Assembly (NCBI GenBank): GCA_022447225.1
Contig: JAKVAZ010000019.1
Coordinates: forward strand, 1-64,000
Origin: Fuerstiella sp.
GTDB taxonomy: Bacteria; Planctomycetota; Planctomycetia; Planctomycetales; Planctomycetaceae
Direction of reading: 5' to 3'
Length of the DNA: 64,000 bases
Position numbers and translations under genes: made by a program. Under the pieces are notes generated by a model, which was not told where the DNA came from, searched no databases, and worked only from the letters and a program-made list of their open reading frames with translations. Positions 28,229-38,243 of the stretch are shown here, piece after piece. How positions within the stretch are numbered: position 1 is the stretch's first letter; the number at the start of each line of letters is the position of its first letter.

Positions 28229-29290
28229 TTAACGAATCAGCATTGCGTCTCCGTAGCTGTAGAATCGATAGCGTTTTTCGACGGCCATGTGATAGGCCTG
28301 CATCGTCAGTTCATGGCCGGCAAAGGCGCCAACCAGGACAATGAGTGTGGATCCGGGGAGATGGAAGTTGGTCAGTAGCTGGTCAACGACCTGAAAACGG
28401 AATCCCGTGCGGATAAACAGATTTGTTGATCCACGGAACGCCGTCGGGGTTCCCGAGGCTGCTGCCGACTCCAGAGTGCGCACACAGGTAGTTCCCACGG
28501 CAATGATTCGTGAGCCTCGCGCCTTTGTTTCTGAAATGTCTGTTGCGGTATGTTCAGAAACCTCGCACCACTCAGAATGCATTTTATGTTCAGACAGTTG
28601 TTCCGTACTGACAGGTCGAAATGTGCCGATGCCGACATGCAGAGTAACCTGCGACCGGTGAATTCCCCGGTCTGTGATTGAGTCCAGCAGGGATTCGGTG
28701 AAGTGAAGACCGGCTGTGGGTGCCGCAATTGCTCCAGGACGATCACCAAAAACCGTTTGATATCGGTTCTGGTCGTTTTCATCCGCAACAGACCTGCCAA
28801 TGTATGGAGGTAACGGCAGTGACCCAAACTGACTGAGCAGTTCCAGCGGATCACGCTGCAAATCAGGTCGTACTGTCCAGCTGCCGTCTTCCAGCTGTTC
28901 TTCCAGTGTCAGACATAATTCAGGTGTCGACCGGTCAGGCGGATGAATTGTGAGATTTTCACCTGGCTGAAGTTTGCCGCGTGTTTGGCCGGTAATTCTC
29001 CACAGTCCGTCGTGTGATTCGTTCAGGTACAAGCCTTCCCAGCGTCCGTTTGTTGCCGTGCGGTATCCGAACAGGCGGGCAGGAATCACCTTTGTATTGT
29101 TGAAGATCAGTCTGTCACCTGAAGGCAGGAGTTCAGGCAGATCCCGGATAGTGTGGTGCTCGATCGAACCTGATGCACGGTCAATGACCATCAATCGGGC
29201 GTCATCCCGGTTTTGTGCGGGGCGCACTGCAATCAGGTCCTGTGGCAGGCTGTATTTCCACGCGGAAATGTGATTCAGATCGGCAGTCAT
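28229..29290 (-). CDS. queA: tRNA preQ1 ribosyltransferase-isomerase (epoxyqueuosine step)
   Basis: 353 residues, full length. Transfers and isomerises the ribosyl part of SAM onto preQ1 in tRNA to give epoxyqueuosine. Family marks: PQDLIAVRPAQNRDDARLMV near the N-terminus, LIFNNTKVIPARLFG, PTAGLHFTESLL, HVGIGTFRPV, TTCVRTLESAA, and TNFHLPGSTLIVLVGAFAG. Single gene. Confidence 0.97.
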   Translation of the reverse strand: MTADLNHISAWKYSLPQDLIAVRPAQNRDDARLMVIDRASGSIEHHTIRDLPELLPSGDRLIFNNTKVIPARLFGYRTATNGRWEGLYLNESHDGLWRITGQTRGKLQPGENLTIHPPDRSTPELCLTLEEQLEDGSWTVRPDLQRDPLELLSQFGSLPLPPYIGRSVADENDQNRYQTVFGDRPGAIAAPTAGLHFTESLLDSITDRGIHRSQVTLHVGIGTFRPVSTEQLSEHKMHSEWCEVSEHTATDISETKARGSRIIAVGTTCVRTLESAAASGTPTAFRGSTNLFIRTGFRFQVVDQLLTNFHLPGSTLIVLVGAFAGHELTMQAYHMAVEKRYRFYSYGDAMLIR

Positions 29291-29350
29291 TCAGTGGCTT
29301 GCGCAATAGTTCGAGGTAAAGAGTCAACAGTCCGGGCGATTAAACAATTT

Positions 29351-30937
29351 TTATCCTGGTACGGAAAATTCCTGGACCACTAACCGGGCAGCCCGCAATC
29401 CATCGACCGCGGCGGTCACGATTCCCCCGGCGTAGCCTGCCCCTTCGCCCACAGGGTAGAGTCCGCGGAAGCCCGGGGCCTGTCCGGTATGACGATCTCG
29501 CAGCATACGCACCGGAGAACTTCCTCGCATTTCGGGTCCGGTCAGTACAGCATCGTCCAGGTACCGGCCCCGCCACTTTTGATTCATAATCGGCAGTCCC
29601 CGTTTTACAACGCTTAGAATCGATGGAGGCAGGAATGACGCCAGTGGATACGGCTTTGTGCCTCGCACATATGAGGACCTAACGTGACCCGCTGATGACG
29701 GGGTGCGATCGTCCAGAAAATCAACCACTCGCTGGAGTGGTGCGAGGTATTTGCCACCGGTGGCAACAAAGGCCGCGTGTTCGTATTTGCGCTGCAGTTC
29801 GACGCCTGCCAGCGGGTGTGTGCTCCCGAAGAGATCCGGAGAGATAGTGACCATGAGTCCACTGTTTGCGAACGCCGTATCGTGTCGTGAGTTGCTCATC
29901 CCGTTTGAGCAGAACATTTCGGGCTCGGATACGCTTGGGATAATAACTCCACCGGCACACATGCAAAACGTGAACACGTCACGGCTGCCCCTGGCAGTCA
30001 GTGAATAGTCAGCGGCGCCCAGGATATCCAGATATTCCGGCTTGCCGTATTTGTGTTCGTTGACGGCCTCCTGCGGGTGTTCGATTCGCAGTCCGGCCTG
30101 GAATGCTTTTGGTATCATCGGCAGGCCAGCTCGATAAAGCATTTGATACGTGTCCCGAGCACTATGTCCAATACCAAGAATACAGTGACATGTTTCGATG
30201 GTTCCGCAGGAAGTTGTCAGGCCCGTTAACTGGCCATCACGGATATTGAGGCCTTCAAGGCGGCAGTTAAAGCGATATTCGCCACCGAGATCTTCGATGC
30301 GTCGACGGAAATTGCGACAGATCATGGGAAGTTTATTACTGCCCAGATGAGGACGGTGTTCCCAGACCAGCGACGCTCGGCCACCGCAGTTAACGAAACG
30401 TTCGAGGACCCAGTCCACATCAGATCCGGTAACGCGACAGGTCAGTTTGCCGTCGCTGAAGCATCCGGCGCCTCCTTCGCCAAACAGGTAGTTGTTTTCG
30501 GCTTCATGGTCTGCACCCTGATCAAATTTACGATTTGCACGCACGCGACTTTTAACCGGCGGGCCTCGTTCAATGATCAGCGGACGGAAACCTCGAAGAG
30601 CCAGGTAGTAGCCGGCCAGAAGTCCGGCGGGGCCCGAGCCCACGATTACGGGTCTTTGTTCCATGGGCCTTGTGCCCGTATCCGGATCGTAGAATTTTTG
30701 ACTTTCCCATCTGGCAATTCGGACTCCTGACGCCGTCCGGGGTTCTGTGTCAAGCTCTACGACGACGGAGTACTCAAATTTCAGGTCGGAGCGTTGCCGT
30801 GCATCGAGACTTTTGCGGAGAATTCGCAACTGTCCCATTTCTTCCACGGGAATCTGTAGTATCCCGGCAATCACAGTCGGAAGTTCCGTTTCAGACTGTT
30901 CAACCGGGACCCGTATGCCGGTGACACGAAATTGCAT
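29351..30937 (-). CDS. FAD-dependent dehydrogenase (COG2509-type)
   Basis: 528 residues. The first about 90 are an N-terminal alpha/beta domain (FRVTGIRVPVEQSETELP; LRILRKSLDARQRSDLKFEYSV). FAD-binding VIVGSGPAGLLAGYYLALRG follows at about 96-115, then FSDGKLTCRV, GIGHSARDTYQMLY, and the C-terminal YPVGEGAGYAGGIVTAAVDGL that closes the flavin site. This is the uncharacterised YtfP-like family found widely in bacteria; the substrate is not known. Separated by about 110 bases from xylA. Confidence 0.87.
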   Translation of the reverse strand: MQFRVTGIRVPVEQSETELPTVIAGILQIPVEEMGQLRILRKSLDARQRSDLKFEYSVVVELDTEPRTASGVRIARWESQKFYDPDTGTRPMEQRPVIVGSGPAGLLAGYYLALRGFRPLIIERGPPVKSRVRANRKFDQGADHEAENNYLFGEGGAGCFSDGKLTCRVTGSDVDWVLERFVNCGGRASLVWEHRPHLGSNKLPMICRNFRRRIEDLGGEYRFNCRLEGLNIRDGQLTGLTTSCGTIETCHCILGIGHSARDTYQMLYRAGLPMIPKAFQAGLRIEHPQEAVNEHKYGKPEYLDILGAADYSLTARGSRDVFTFCMCAGGVIIPSVSEPEMFCSNGMSNSRHDTAFANSGLMVTISPDLFGSTHPLAGVELQRKYEHAAFVATGGKYLAPLQRVVDFLDDRTPSSAGHVRSSYVRGTKPYPLASFLPPSILSVVKRGLPIMNQKWRGRYLDDAVLTGPEMRGSSPVRMLRDRHTGQAPGFRGLYPVGEGAGYAGGIVTAAVDGLRAARLVVQEFSVPG

Positions 30938-31053
30938 AGCGTGAACGCAGAACCCTTTCGGAGTGCAGCTCGATTTATCAGCCGGACGGCAACTTTATTG
31001 CGGAGTACAAGGGTTCGTGAAGTACACATCTCCGCAGGAATCGTCGCTGTACG

Positions 31054-32367
31054 TCAGATATAGCGGTTAATGATATTTTCGAGCATTTCCTGTCGTCCGC
31101 TGACGCTGGCGTCGGCTTCACCCTTTTCCAGCATGTATGCCTCAAGTTCTCCGAAAGATGACTCACCCTTTTCCACACGCTGACCGATACCGCAGTCAAA
31201 ACTGCTGTAACGTTCTGTGACGAAGTCCGACAGCGCATTGTCTTTTCGGATCGCGGATGCAATTTTCAATCCCCGGGCGAATGTATCCATTCCCCCGATG
31301 TGGGCATGAAACAGGTCGATTGGTTCGGTGCTTTCACGCCGGACCTTTGCATCGAAATTAGTACCGCCCGGAGCCAGGCCACCCTGTTTGAGAATGACCA
31401 GCATGACCTGTGTGGCCAGGTAGATGTCGGTGGGAAACTGGTCGGTATCCCAGCCCAGCAGCAGGTCACCGGTGTTGGCATCGATACTCCCTAAAGCGCC
31501 CTGAATCGATGCGTATTCCAGTTCGTGCATCATCGTATGACCGGCCAGTGTTGCATGATTTGTTTCTATGTTGAGCTTTACGACTTCGAGCAGTTCGTAC
31601 TGGCGAATGAAATTCAAACAGGCTGCAGCGTCGAAATCGTACTGGTGCTTTGTCGGTTCCTTCGGTTTTGGCTCAAACAGGAACTGACCTTCGAAGCCAA
31701 TCGATCTGGCGTGATCCTTTGCCATATGCATAAATCGGGCAAGATGGTCAAGTTCACGTTTCATGTCGGTGTTGTAGAGATTCATGTAGCCTTCACGACC
31801 GCCCCAGAAAACATAATTCTCTCCTCCAAGTTCATAGGTGACTTCGATCGCTTTTTTTACCTGGGCTGCCGCATAGGCATAAACATCTGCATTGGGACTG
31901 GTAGCGGCTCCATGTGCAAATCGCGGATTCGAAAACAGATTAGCAGTCCCCCACAGTAATTTTACGCCTGTTTCCTGTTGAGCTTCCTTCAGACGGCCGA
32001 CCACCTTGTCCAGGTTCGCATTCGTTTCACTGAGTGATGATCCTTCCGGGGCCACATCCCGATCATGAAAACAGTAGAAGGGGGCTCCGAGTTTTGTGAT
32101 GAATTCGAATGCCACGTCGACTCTGCGCAGAGCGTTGTCCACAGAATCAGTATCGTCCTCCCAGGGACGCACCAAAGTGGGTGCTCCAAACGGGTCGACG
32201 CCCGTTGAGCGGAAGGTATGCCAATAGCAGACGCTAAACCGCAGCCAGTCACTCATTGACCGGCCTTCGATCATTTCTTCTGAGTTGTAGTGACGAAATG
32301 CGAGGGGGTTCTTTGACTCAGGGCCCTCGTATTCGATTCTGCTGACTTCGGGAAAGTAACTGGTCAT
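31054..32367 (-). CDS. xylA: Xylose isomerase
   Basis: 437 residues, the size of class II xylose isomerases. Converts D-xylose to D-xylulose. Catalytic FCYCFHDRD-type segment ([12 protein letters not shown]), metal-site [34 protein letters not shown], and [23 protein letters not shown] are present. No xylulokinase nearby. It is divergent from an exported hypothetical gene, and an 18-base perfect palindrome lies in the shared upstream region, a plausible operator. Confidence 0.96.
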   Translation of the reverse strand: MTSYFPEVSRIEYEGPESKNPLAFRHYNSEEMIEGRSMSDWLRFSVCYWHTFRSTGVDPFGAPTLVRPWEDDTDSVDNALRRVDVAFEFITKLGAPFYCFHDRDVAPEGSSLSETNANLDKVVGRLKEAQQETGVKLLWGTANLFSNPRFAHGAATSPNADVYAYAAAQVKKAIEVTYELGGENYVFWGGREGYMNLYNTDMKRELDHLARFMHMAKDHARSIGFEGQFLFEPKPKEPTKHQYDFDAAACLNFIRQYELLEVVKLNIETNHATLAGHTMMHELEYASIQGALGSIDANTGDLLLGWDTDQFPTDIYLATQVMLVILKQGGLAPGGTNFDAKVRRESTEPIDLFHAHIGGMDTFARGLKIASAIRKDNALSDFVTERYSSFDCGIGQRVEKGESSFGELEAYMLEKGEADASVSGRQEMLENIINRYI

Positions 32368-32705
32368 GGATCAGGGGGCTTTCAGCTTGTTTGTGCTGTA
32401 ACTTCAGTAATTTCCATGAACCGCGTGAACTGGTTAACGAGGCTGTTGCTGGCGGTGTCAAAAGTGCGGCAGGAACTGCCGCTGATATCTCGATCGGTCC
32501 ATCGTAACGGTGGAAATTGCCGATTCCCATCGACACGCAGAGGTTTCCGACTGGTCCACCACGGAATATGGACTCGATCATTAATGATCGATGATACTAC
32601 TCTGCAATTTACATATGAACTTATGTCCTCCATTCCGTCCTGGACTCCGGGATCGGAGGCAGGCATCGACTACACACGCTGTCATTCAACGGGAAGTCAC
32701 TCACC
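32368..32705. other. Divergent intergenic region upstream of xylA
   Basis: No gene. Holds the perfect palindrome at 32574-32591. No clean sigma-70 promoter pair seen. Confidence 0.4.
32574..32591. promoter_or_regulatory. 18-base perfect palindrome, candidate operator
   Basis: TCGATCATTAATGATCGA reads the same on both strands. It lies 207 bases upstream of the xylA start and 115 bases upstream of the divergent exported protein gene. LacI- and GntR-type repressors bind palindromes of this size, but the sequence matches no consensus I can name. About 0.2 such palindromes are expected by chance in 64 kb. Confidence 0.4.
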
Positions 32706-33698
32706 ATGTGGAAGAAGTCTCCAGGAGGCATATTCGCGACAGGGGTCGTTCTGAATCTGATTCTGCTGCCGGCGGCGATGAGTGCCGGTAAGGAGCGAAT
32801 CGATCCGGATAACTTTGCGGCGGGTGGCAGTGCTTCCGCCGTTGCGGCACCGTCCGAGGAAACTGAAAATACCAGTGCAGATGCTGTAAAGTATCTGCTT
32901 CGTTACAAATTTTCTGACGGAGACGTCATTCGATACCGGTCTGAGAAGGTGGCCGAACAGTCTCTTGTCGTAGCTGGTTATAAAAAGACGGACCGCACCC
33001 GGGTAGAACAAATCCGACGGTTTCAGGTCAGCGGTCTGGAAGCCACCGGACAGGCCAATCTTGTGATGCAGTACGAATCTGTGATCATGTCAAGACAGGT
33101 TGATGATGGTGAACCGGTTGTTTTCCGCAGCGATATGAAGCGTTCCGAAATCCCGGCGCTGTTTGCTGGATTTGCCGACAAGCTGAGGGGGAACGCGCCC
33201 AAATTCGCGGTGATGCCCACCGGTGTTCCGCGAGACGATGACGGCAGGATCATCTTACCCGATCAGGATCCTCCAGGAGAAAAGAAAGAACAGCCGGAGA
33301 CGCGGTTCATGCTACCACTGCCGGATTCGTCGCTGGCGGTCGGGGATACATGGAGATACATCACCCGCGTGAAAGTACGGGTTACGACGGAGATTGCCCG
33401 GGAAATTCAGCTGTTGACAACGTGTCGATTGGCGTCGGTCGTTGACGGTATCGCACGGATCAGGTTTTCAACGTCTCCATTGGGGCGGCTCAAGTCTGTG
33501 ACTGAGAGAACTCAACTGGTCAGTGCGATGCCTCGAGGTTATTGCCTGATGGATATTGAGAAGGGACGGATCACGAAACGAGTCATCCGGAACAGTAGCA
33601 GTGTTCACGGAGTTCAGGGGCCGCAGACGCTCCTGACATATTCATCCGACTCAATTGAGGAACTCATGACGCCCAGGCCCCGCGTTGTTCAACGCTAG
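32706..33698 (+). CDS. Exported hypothetical protein, 330 residues
   Basis: Signal peptide at 1-27 (MWKKS followed by hydrophobic FATGVVLNLILLPAAMSA). Then a low-complexity Ala/Ser/Glu/Thr linker and a beta-rich domain with YLLRYKFSDGDVIRYRSE near its start and DSSLAVGDTWRYITRVKVRVT in its centre. The pattern resembles secreted planctomycete proteins of the DUF6263 type, built around a reported phrase of the form D-x-x-x-V-G-D-x-W, but this is only a likeness. The start follows TCACTCACC without a clear ribosome binding site. Function unknown. Confidence 0.7.
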   Translation: MWKKSPGGIFATGVVLNLILLPAAMSAGKERIDPDNFAAGGSASAVAAPSEETENTSADAVKYLLRYKFSDGDVIRYRSEKVAEQSLVVAGYKKTDRTRVEQIRRFQVSGLEATGQANLVMQYESVIMSRQVDDGEPVVFRSDMKRSEIPALFAGFADKLRGNAPKFAVMPTGVPRDDDGRIILPDQDPPGEKKEQPETRFMLPLPDSSLAVGDTWRYITRVKVRVTTEIAREIQLLTTCRLASVVDGIARIRFSTSPLGRLKSVTERTQLVSAMPRGYCLMDIEKGRITKRVIRNSSSVHGVQGPQTLLTYSSDSIEELMTPRPRVVQR

Positions 33699-34291
33699 AT
33701 TTAATCAGGCTCAGCATCTTACCGTTTCTCACCGGTCGTGGGTGACATTCGACCGTGGAGCCGATATTCCGGACTCTGGAAGTTGAGGTCACTTCAGAGC
33801 GGATGTGATATGTCCTGAAATAGGGTTCGACCTGACAAAGTTTCGCTTCACGGGAAAGACGTGACCGGAATCCAGCTCGTCCTTGACATCAGCGCGGGAT
33901 CCTGACACCATGGCCAACCGAAAGCGACCGGCATCAGGGCGGGGAAACGAATTGTCAGTCTTGCCAGGGGCCGACGTCGGTTGATCTGCTTGGAAGGCCG
34001 GTTTTGTAACTGCGATTCCAGACCTGTTGGCGGCTTCAACCGTTTCCGATTTTGTTGTCGTTGCTGATTGCCAATCCATTTTGTGTTCGCGATTATTCGG
34101 TTTATTCTGACGCCGGGCAACTTTTTTTGAACAGGTGTCTGACACCCTCAGTTGTTTGAACTATCAGAGTTCCGTGTCGCATGAGATGCATTTTTTGTGA
34201 TTTGCAGACGAATTATTGACCGGCAGGCACTTCGGATTCCTTAGTAACATTTGTGCACCAGAAGTGCATGACTCAGTCGAGGTCTTTGGTC
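33699..34291. other. 593-base gene-free region before rpmF
   Basis: A 118-codon minus-strand frame (33789-34145) exists but has no family match and a non-coding look. A GGTGTC-T-GACACC palindrome lies at 34134-34146; such elements occur around REP-type repeats in other genomes, but I see no second copy here. A TTGACC at 34216-34221 is a possible -35 for rpmF, without a good -10. Confidence 0.35.
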
Positions 34292-34474
34292 ATGGCCGTA
34301 CCTAAGAGAAGACAATCCAGGTCTCGTTCCCGCAAACGCCGCAGCCACAATGCCGTGAAGCCGATACAATTGGCGCGCTGTCCGCAATGTGGAACTTCCC
34401 TTCCAACTCACGTCGTTTGTCCAACCTGCGGTTATTACCAGGGACGAACAATGGTCGAAGAAGACGAGGACTAG
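34292..34474 (+). CDS. rpmF: 50S ribosomal protein L32
   Basis: 60 residues from ATG 34292. MAVPKRRQSRSRSRKRRSH is the L32 N-terminus, and the zinc ribbon is complete: CPQCG followed by CPTCGYYQGR. This is the cysteine-containing form, in contrast to the cysteine-free L28 elsewhere in the window. It ends five bases before plsX, the usual rpmF-plsX arrangement. Confidence 0.96.
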   Translation: MAVPKRRQSRSRSRKRRSHNAVKPIQLARCPQCGTSLPTHVVCPTCGYYQGRTMVEEDED

Positions 34475-34478
34475 CCTG

Positions 34479-35483
34479 ATGCGGATCGCGCTTGACGCGA
34501 TGGGGGGTGATTTCGCCCCAATCCCCAACGTGCAGGGTGCGATGCAGGCAATCGGTCAGAATAAAGATCTGACGGTGATCCTGGTGGGGGACCAGTCGAC
34601 ACTGGAGTCATATCTGGATTCCCAGGGACTGACTTCCGACCGGATTTTTATTGTCGGGTCAGACGGTGTCGTGGGGATGGATGAGAAGCCCACTGTTGCG
34701 CTCAGGGAAAAACCAAATTGTTCAATCGCTCGTTGTTGGAAGTTGATGGCCGGAGGCGAGGCAGATGCCGTGGTGAGTGCCGGGAATACGGGCGCAGTGG
34801 TGGCGGCGGGCCTGCGGACGCGATTATTCCTGAAAGGAGTCAAGCGTCCCGGGATCGCTGTAACACTGCCGACACGCAGGGGGGCAAGTGTGTTGCTGGA
34901 CGTTGGTGCGAATCCTGACGCGCGACCGGAGCACCTGTTGCAGTATGGGGTGATGGGAAGCATTTATGCTCGTGAGTTTCTCGGGGCCGGGGAACCTCTG
35001 GTTGGTCTGATGAACATTGGAAGTGAGGATGGCAAAGGCAACGACCTCTACCGTGAGACACATCAGCGATTGTCAGTTTCACGATTAAGTGATCGTTATG
35101 TCGGCAACGTGGAAGGACGAGGATTGTATCAGGGAGAAGCCGACGTCTTGTTGTGTGAGGGCTTCGTCGGAAATATTATCCTTAAGGTCAGCGAAGGAAT
35201 TGCGTCTTTCATGATGCAGTCGCTCGCCGAATCACTGCTGGCTGAGTTAAAGGATGAACGTGAGCGAGCCGGTGCGGTATTGAGCGAACTGGGGCGCCGC
35301 TATCGTTATCAGGAAGCCGGAGGAGCGCCGCTGCTGGGGATCGACGGCACATGTATCATCTGCCATGGGTCGAGCGACGCAGATTCGGTCGCAAATGCAC
35401 TGCTCATGGCGGTTGACATGGACGCACACAATATTAACTCACAGATTGTCGAACAACTGGCGATGCATACGGCAAACGTGTGA
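34479..35483 (+). CDS. plsX: Phosphate acyltransferase PlsX
   Basis: 334 residues from ATG 34479. Makes acyl-phosphate from acyl-ACP for phospholipid synthesis. Motifs: MRIALDAMGGDFAP, VVSAGNTGAVVAAGL, VLLDVGANPD, MNIGSEDGKGN, and LLCEGFVGNIILKVSEG. The open frame extends upstream into rpmF (34389), but only the 34479 start gives the family N-terminus and leaves the rpmF stop intact. Confidence 0.97.
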   Translation: MRIALDAMGGDFAPIPNVQGAMQAIGQNKDLTVILVGDQSTLESYLDSQGLTSDRIFIVGSDGVVGMDEKPTVALREKPNCSIARCWKLMAGGEADAVVSAGNTGAVVAAGLRTRLFLKGVKRPGIAVTLPTRRGASVLLDVGANPDARPEHLLQYGVMGSIYAREFLGAGEPLVGLMNIGSEDGKGNDLYRETHQRLSVSRLSDRYVGNVEGRGLYQGEADVLLCEGFVGNIILKVSEGIASFMMQSLAESLLAELKDERERAGAVLSELGRRYRYQEAGGAPLLGIDGTCIICHGSSDADSVANALLMAVDMDAHNINSQIVEQLAMHTANV

Positions 35484-35554
35484 TAAGTGTCGTCGAGCTT
35501 TGGTTTTGCCGCGGCTGAATCGTCAGACCGTTGGCGTTGCTTCAGGAATATGTC

Positions 35555-36472
35555 ATGTCGAAAATTGCGCTTCTGTTTCCTGGTCAAGGAGCACAGCACG
35601 TTGGCATGGGACAACGTTTGGCGGAGCAGTATCCTCGCGCGCGGGATCTGTACGATACAGCTGCTGACGTGCTCGGTTACGACCTGGCAAAACTTTGTTT
35701 TGAGGGTCCGGCCGAGCGGCTGGATTCGACAATTATCAGTCAGCCGGCAATTTTTGTAAGTAGTCTTGCGGCCCTCGAAAAGCTCCGGGCAGACAATCCG
35801 GAGGTTGTTCTTGGATGTGAAATGGCAGCCGGCCTGAGTCTGGGTGAATACACTGCACTTGTTTTTGCCGGTGCCCTGTCGTTCGAAGACGGATTACGTC
35901 TGGTTCAGCGTCGAGGTCAGGCAATGCAGGCGGCGGCTGACGCGACACCATCCGGAATGGTCAGTATTCTACTGCTGGACGTCGACCAGGTGCAGGAAAT
36001 CTGCAGAGAGGCTGCTGGCCACGGGGTTATTCAAATTGCAAACTATCTGTGTCCTGGCAACCTGGTAGTGAGTGGTGCGAATGCGGCCTGTGAACGTGCT
36101 GCGGAGCTTGCCGAAGCGGCCGGAGGCAGGGCTGTACCGCTGGCTGTTGCGGGGGCGTTCCATACAGAAATCATGAAACCGGCAGATAAGGTTCTGGGGG
36201 AAGCGATTGCTGATGTGATTCTGAAATCTCCTGATTTGCCGGTGATTTCCAATGTAGACGTAGAGCCGCATACGGTGCCTGAGGAGTCCTGTCACAAACT
36301 TGTTCGGCAGGTAGTTAATCCGGTGCGATGGGAAGAATCGATGCGTGCTTTACTGGATGCCGGTTGTACGGAATTCTATGAAATCGGACCAGGAAAAGTA
36401 CTGAAGGGGCTGTTGCGACGTGTGAGTCGAAAGACGCCATGTACGACAATAAATGATTCGTTCGATGTGTGA
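35555..36472 (+). CDS. fabD: Malonyl-CoA:ACP transacylase
   Basis: 305 residues from ATG 35555 (AGGAA upstream). Loads malonyl groups on ACP for fatty acid synthesis. FPGQGAQHVGMG at the N-terminus; nucleophile serine in AGLSLGEYTAL, where the usual GHSxGE carries Leu instead of His before the serine; GAFHTEIM holds the catalytic histidine; EIGPGKVLKGL closes the protein. It follows plsX by 71 bases. fabG and acpP, the usual next genes, are not here. Confidence 0.95.
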   Translation: MSKIALLFPGQGAQHVGMGQRLAEQYPRARDLYDTAADVLGYDLAKLCFEGPAERLDSTIISQPAIFVSSLAALEKLRADNPEVVLGCEMAAGLSLGEYTALVFAGALSFEDGLRLVQRRGQAMQAAADATPSGMVSILLLDVDQVQEICREAAGHGVIQIANYLCPGNLVVSGANAACERAAELAEAAGGRAVPLAVAGAFHTEIMKPADKVLGEAIADVILKSPDLPVISNVDVEPHTVPEESCHKLVRQVVNPVRWEESMRALLDAGCTEFYEIGPGKVLKGLLRRVSRKTPCTTINDSFDV

Positions 36473-36764
36473 GACTTTATATTATTTGAAGCAGCCGCGA
36501 ATTCAGGATCCAACCGGGGCTTGATGAGTTTACTTTTTGAGCCGTACTGATACCGTAGGTCCGGTCTTTCGTCGCCATCAGGCGACTGATCACCTGTAGT
36601 GCGCTGAGTGCGCACCGGAACATGCGCAGCCTGACTGTTTCGACGTTCCCCGGACCACGTTCCGGCAGACACCTGATAACCGGTGTCGGGACTACCGAAT
36701 TTTTCTGTGCAGTGTCCTTCCCACAGGTCGTCGACATATAAGTTATGCTGCAAGGACAACTTTT

Positions 36765-38042
36765 ATGACATCAGCCAGATTGTCTCTGGACGGGCAGGTA
36801 TACGAATTTCCTGTCGTTCAGGGAACTGAAGATGAAGTCGGAATCGAAATCGGACAGTTACGATCCCGGACCGGAGCTATCACACTGGATTCCGGTTTCA
36901 CCAGCACCGGAGCGTGCACCAGTTCGATTACTTACATCGATGGGGCCAACGGGATTTTGCGGTACCGCGGGTACCCCATTGAGCAGTTGGCAGAAAAGTC
37001 AGATTTTGCAGAGGTTGCCTACCTGTTGTTGTATGGCGAACTGCCCAACGAAGATCAGTCGGCTGCGTTTCGGGCAGATCTCACGTACCACAGCATGATT
37101 CATGAGGACATGAAGAAATTCTTTGAAGGATTTCCCCCTAATGCTCATCCGATGGCGATTCTTTCGGCAATGGTGGCCTCGCTTTCAACCTACTACCCGG
37201 GCACTGAAAAAGAAGAAAACCGGGATACTAATTTCGTGCGTCTCATTGCAAAGGTTCGCACGCTTGCCGCATATGCCTACAAGAAATCAATTGGGCAGCC
37301 GACTATCTATCCTCGAAACGATTTGTCCTACGGGGCGAACTTCCTGCATATGATGTTTGCAGTTCCGGCAGAGGAATATCTGGTAAATCCGGTCATGGTC
37401 AAAGCACTCAACATGCTGCTGATCCTGCATGCCGATCACGAACAGAACTGCAGCACGGCGACCGTTCGGATGGTCGGCAGCAGTCGGGCCAACATTTTTG
37501 CGGCAATCTCTTCGGGCATTTGTGCTTTGTGGGGGCCGCTGCACGGCGGGGCTAATCAGAAAGTTCTGGAGATGCTGGAGGTCATTGCCGAAGACGGCGG
37601 TGGATATCAAAAGTGGATCGACAAAGCTAAGGACAAAAATGATGAATTTCGCCTTATGGGATTTGGTCACCGCGTGTACAAGAATTTTGATCCTCGTGCC
37701 ACGATCCTGCGCAAGATGACCGGCGAGGTTCTTGAAGAGCTTGGCATGGAGGATCCGCTTTTGGAAATTGCCAGGAATCTGGAACGTGTGGCTTTGGAAG
37801 ACCCGTATTTCGTGGAACGGAACCTGTATCCAAACGTTGATTTTTACAGCGGAATTCTGTATCGCGCCATGGGGATTCCAACGAATATGTTCACGGTCAT
37901 GTTTGCCATCGGACGTCTTCCCGGCTGGCTTGCGCATTGGAAAGAACTTCGGGAAGACGAATCGGCACGCATCTACCGACCCCGGCAGATTTATACGGGA
38001 CCCAGGGAGCGAACTTATCAGCCACTTTCCAAACGTTGTTAA
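36765..38042 (+). CDS. gltA: Citrate synthase
   Basis: 425 residues, the hexameric (type II) size. Condenses acetyl-CoA with oxaloacetate. SSITYIDGANGILRYRGYPI near the N-terminus, catalytic HADHEQNCST and GPLHGGANQKVLEML, and FGHRVYKNFDPRA with the third active-site element. C-terminal YRPRQIYTGPRER is typical. About 290 bases of gene-free sequence precede it; a TATAAG near 36737 could be a -10. Confidence 0.97.
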   Translation: MTSARLSLDGQVYEFPVVQGTEDEVGIEIGQLRSRTGAITLDSGFTSTGACTSSITYIDGANGILRYRGYPIEQLAEKSDFAEVAYLLLYGELPNEDQSAAFRADLTYHSMIHEDMKKFFEGFPPNAHPMAILSAMVASLSTYYPGTEKEENRDTNFVRLIAKVRTLAAYAYKKSIGQPTIYPRNDLSYGANFLHMMFAVPAEEYLVNPVMVKALNMLLILHADHEQNCSTATVRMVGSSRANIFAAISSGICALWGPLHGGANQKVLEMLEVIAEDGGGYQKWIDKAKDKNDEFRLMGFGHRVYKNFDPRATILRKMTGEVLEELGMEDPLLEIARNLERVALEDPYFVERNLYPNVDFYSGILYRAMGIPTNMFTVMFAIGRLPGWLAHWKELREDESARIYRPRQIYTGPRERTYQPLSKRC

Positions 38043-38243
38043 TGACTTCTCATGAGAGTCCCGATTACTGCGTTCCTGAACAGGGGCGTTCTCGTCTGCC
38101 CGCAGAATTAAGCTGACACTGTTTACGTAACCTGCCGGACAGTATTGAACGTCTTCCTTATGTTTTTGGCACCAGCCAGGCATGGAATTAGATGGTCGTT
38201 TTACGTGTGTCCGATATTCGATCCCTGACAGAGGTTATATGAC

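Noticed and set aside
33789-34145. 118-codon minus-strand frame as a gene
   Set aside because: No homology, no ribosome binding site, composition like the surrounding non-coding sequence.
37287-38183. 298-codon open frame on the minus strand
   Set aside because: Opposite citrate synthase; shadow.
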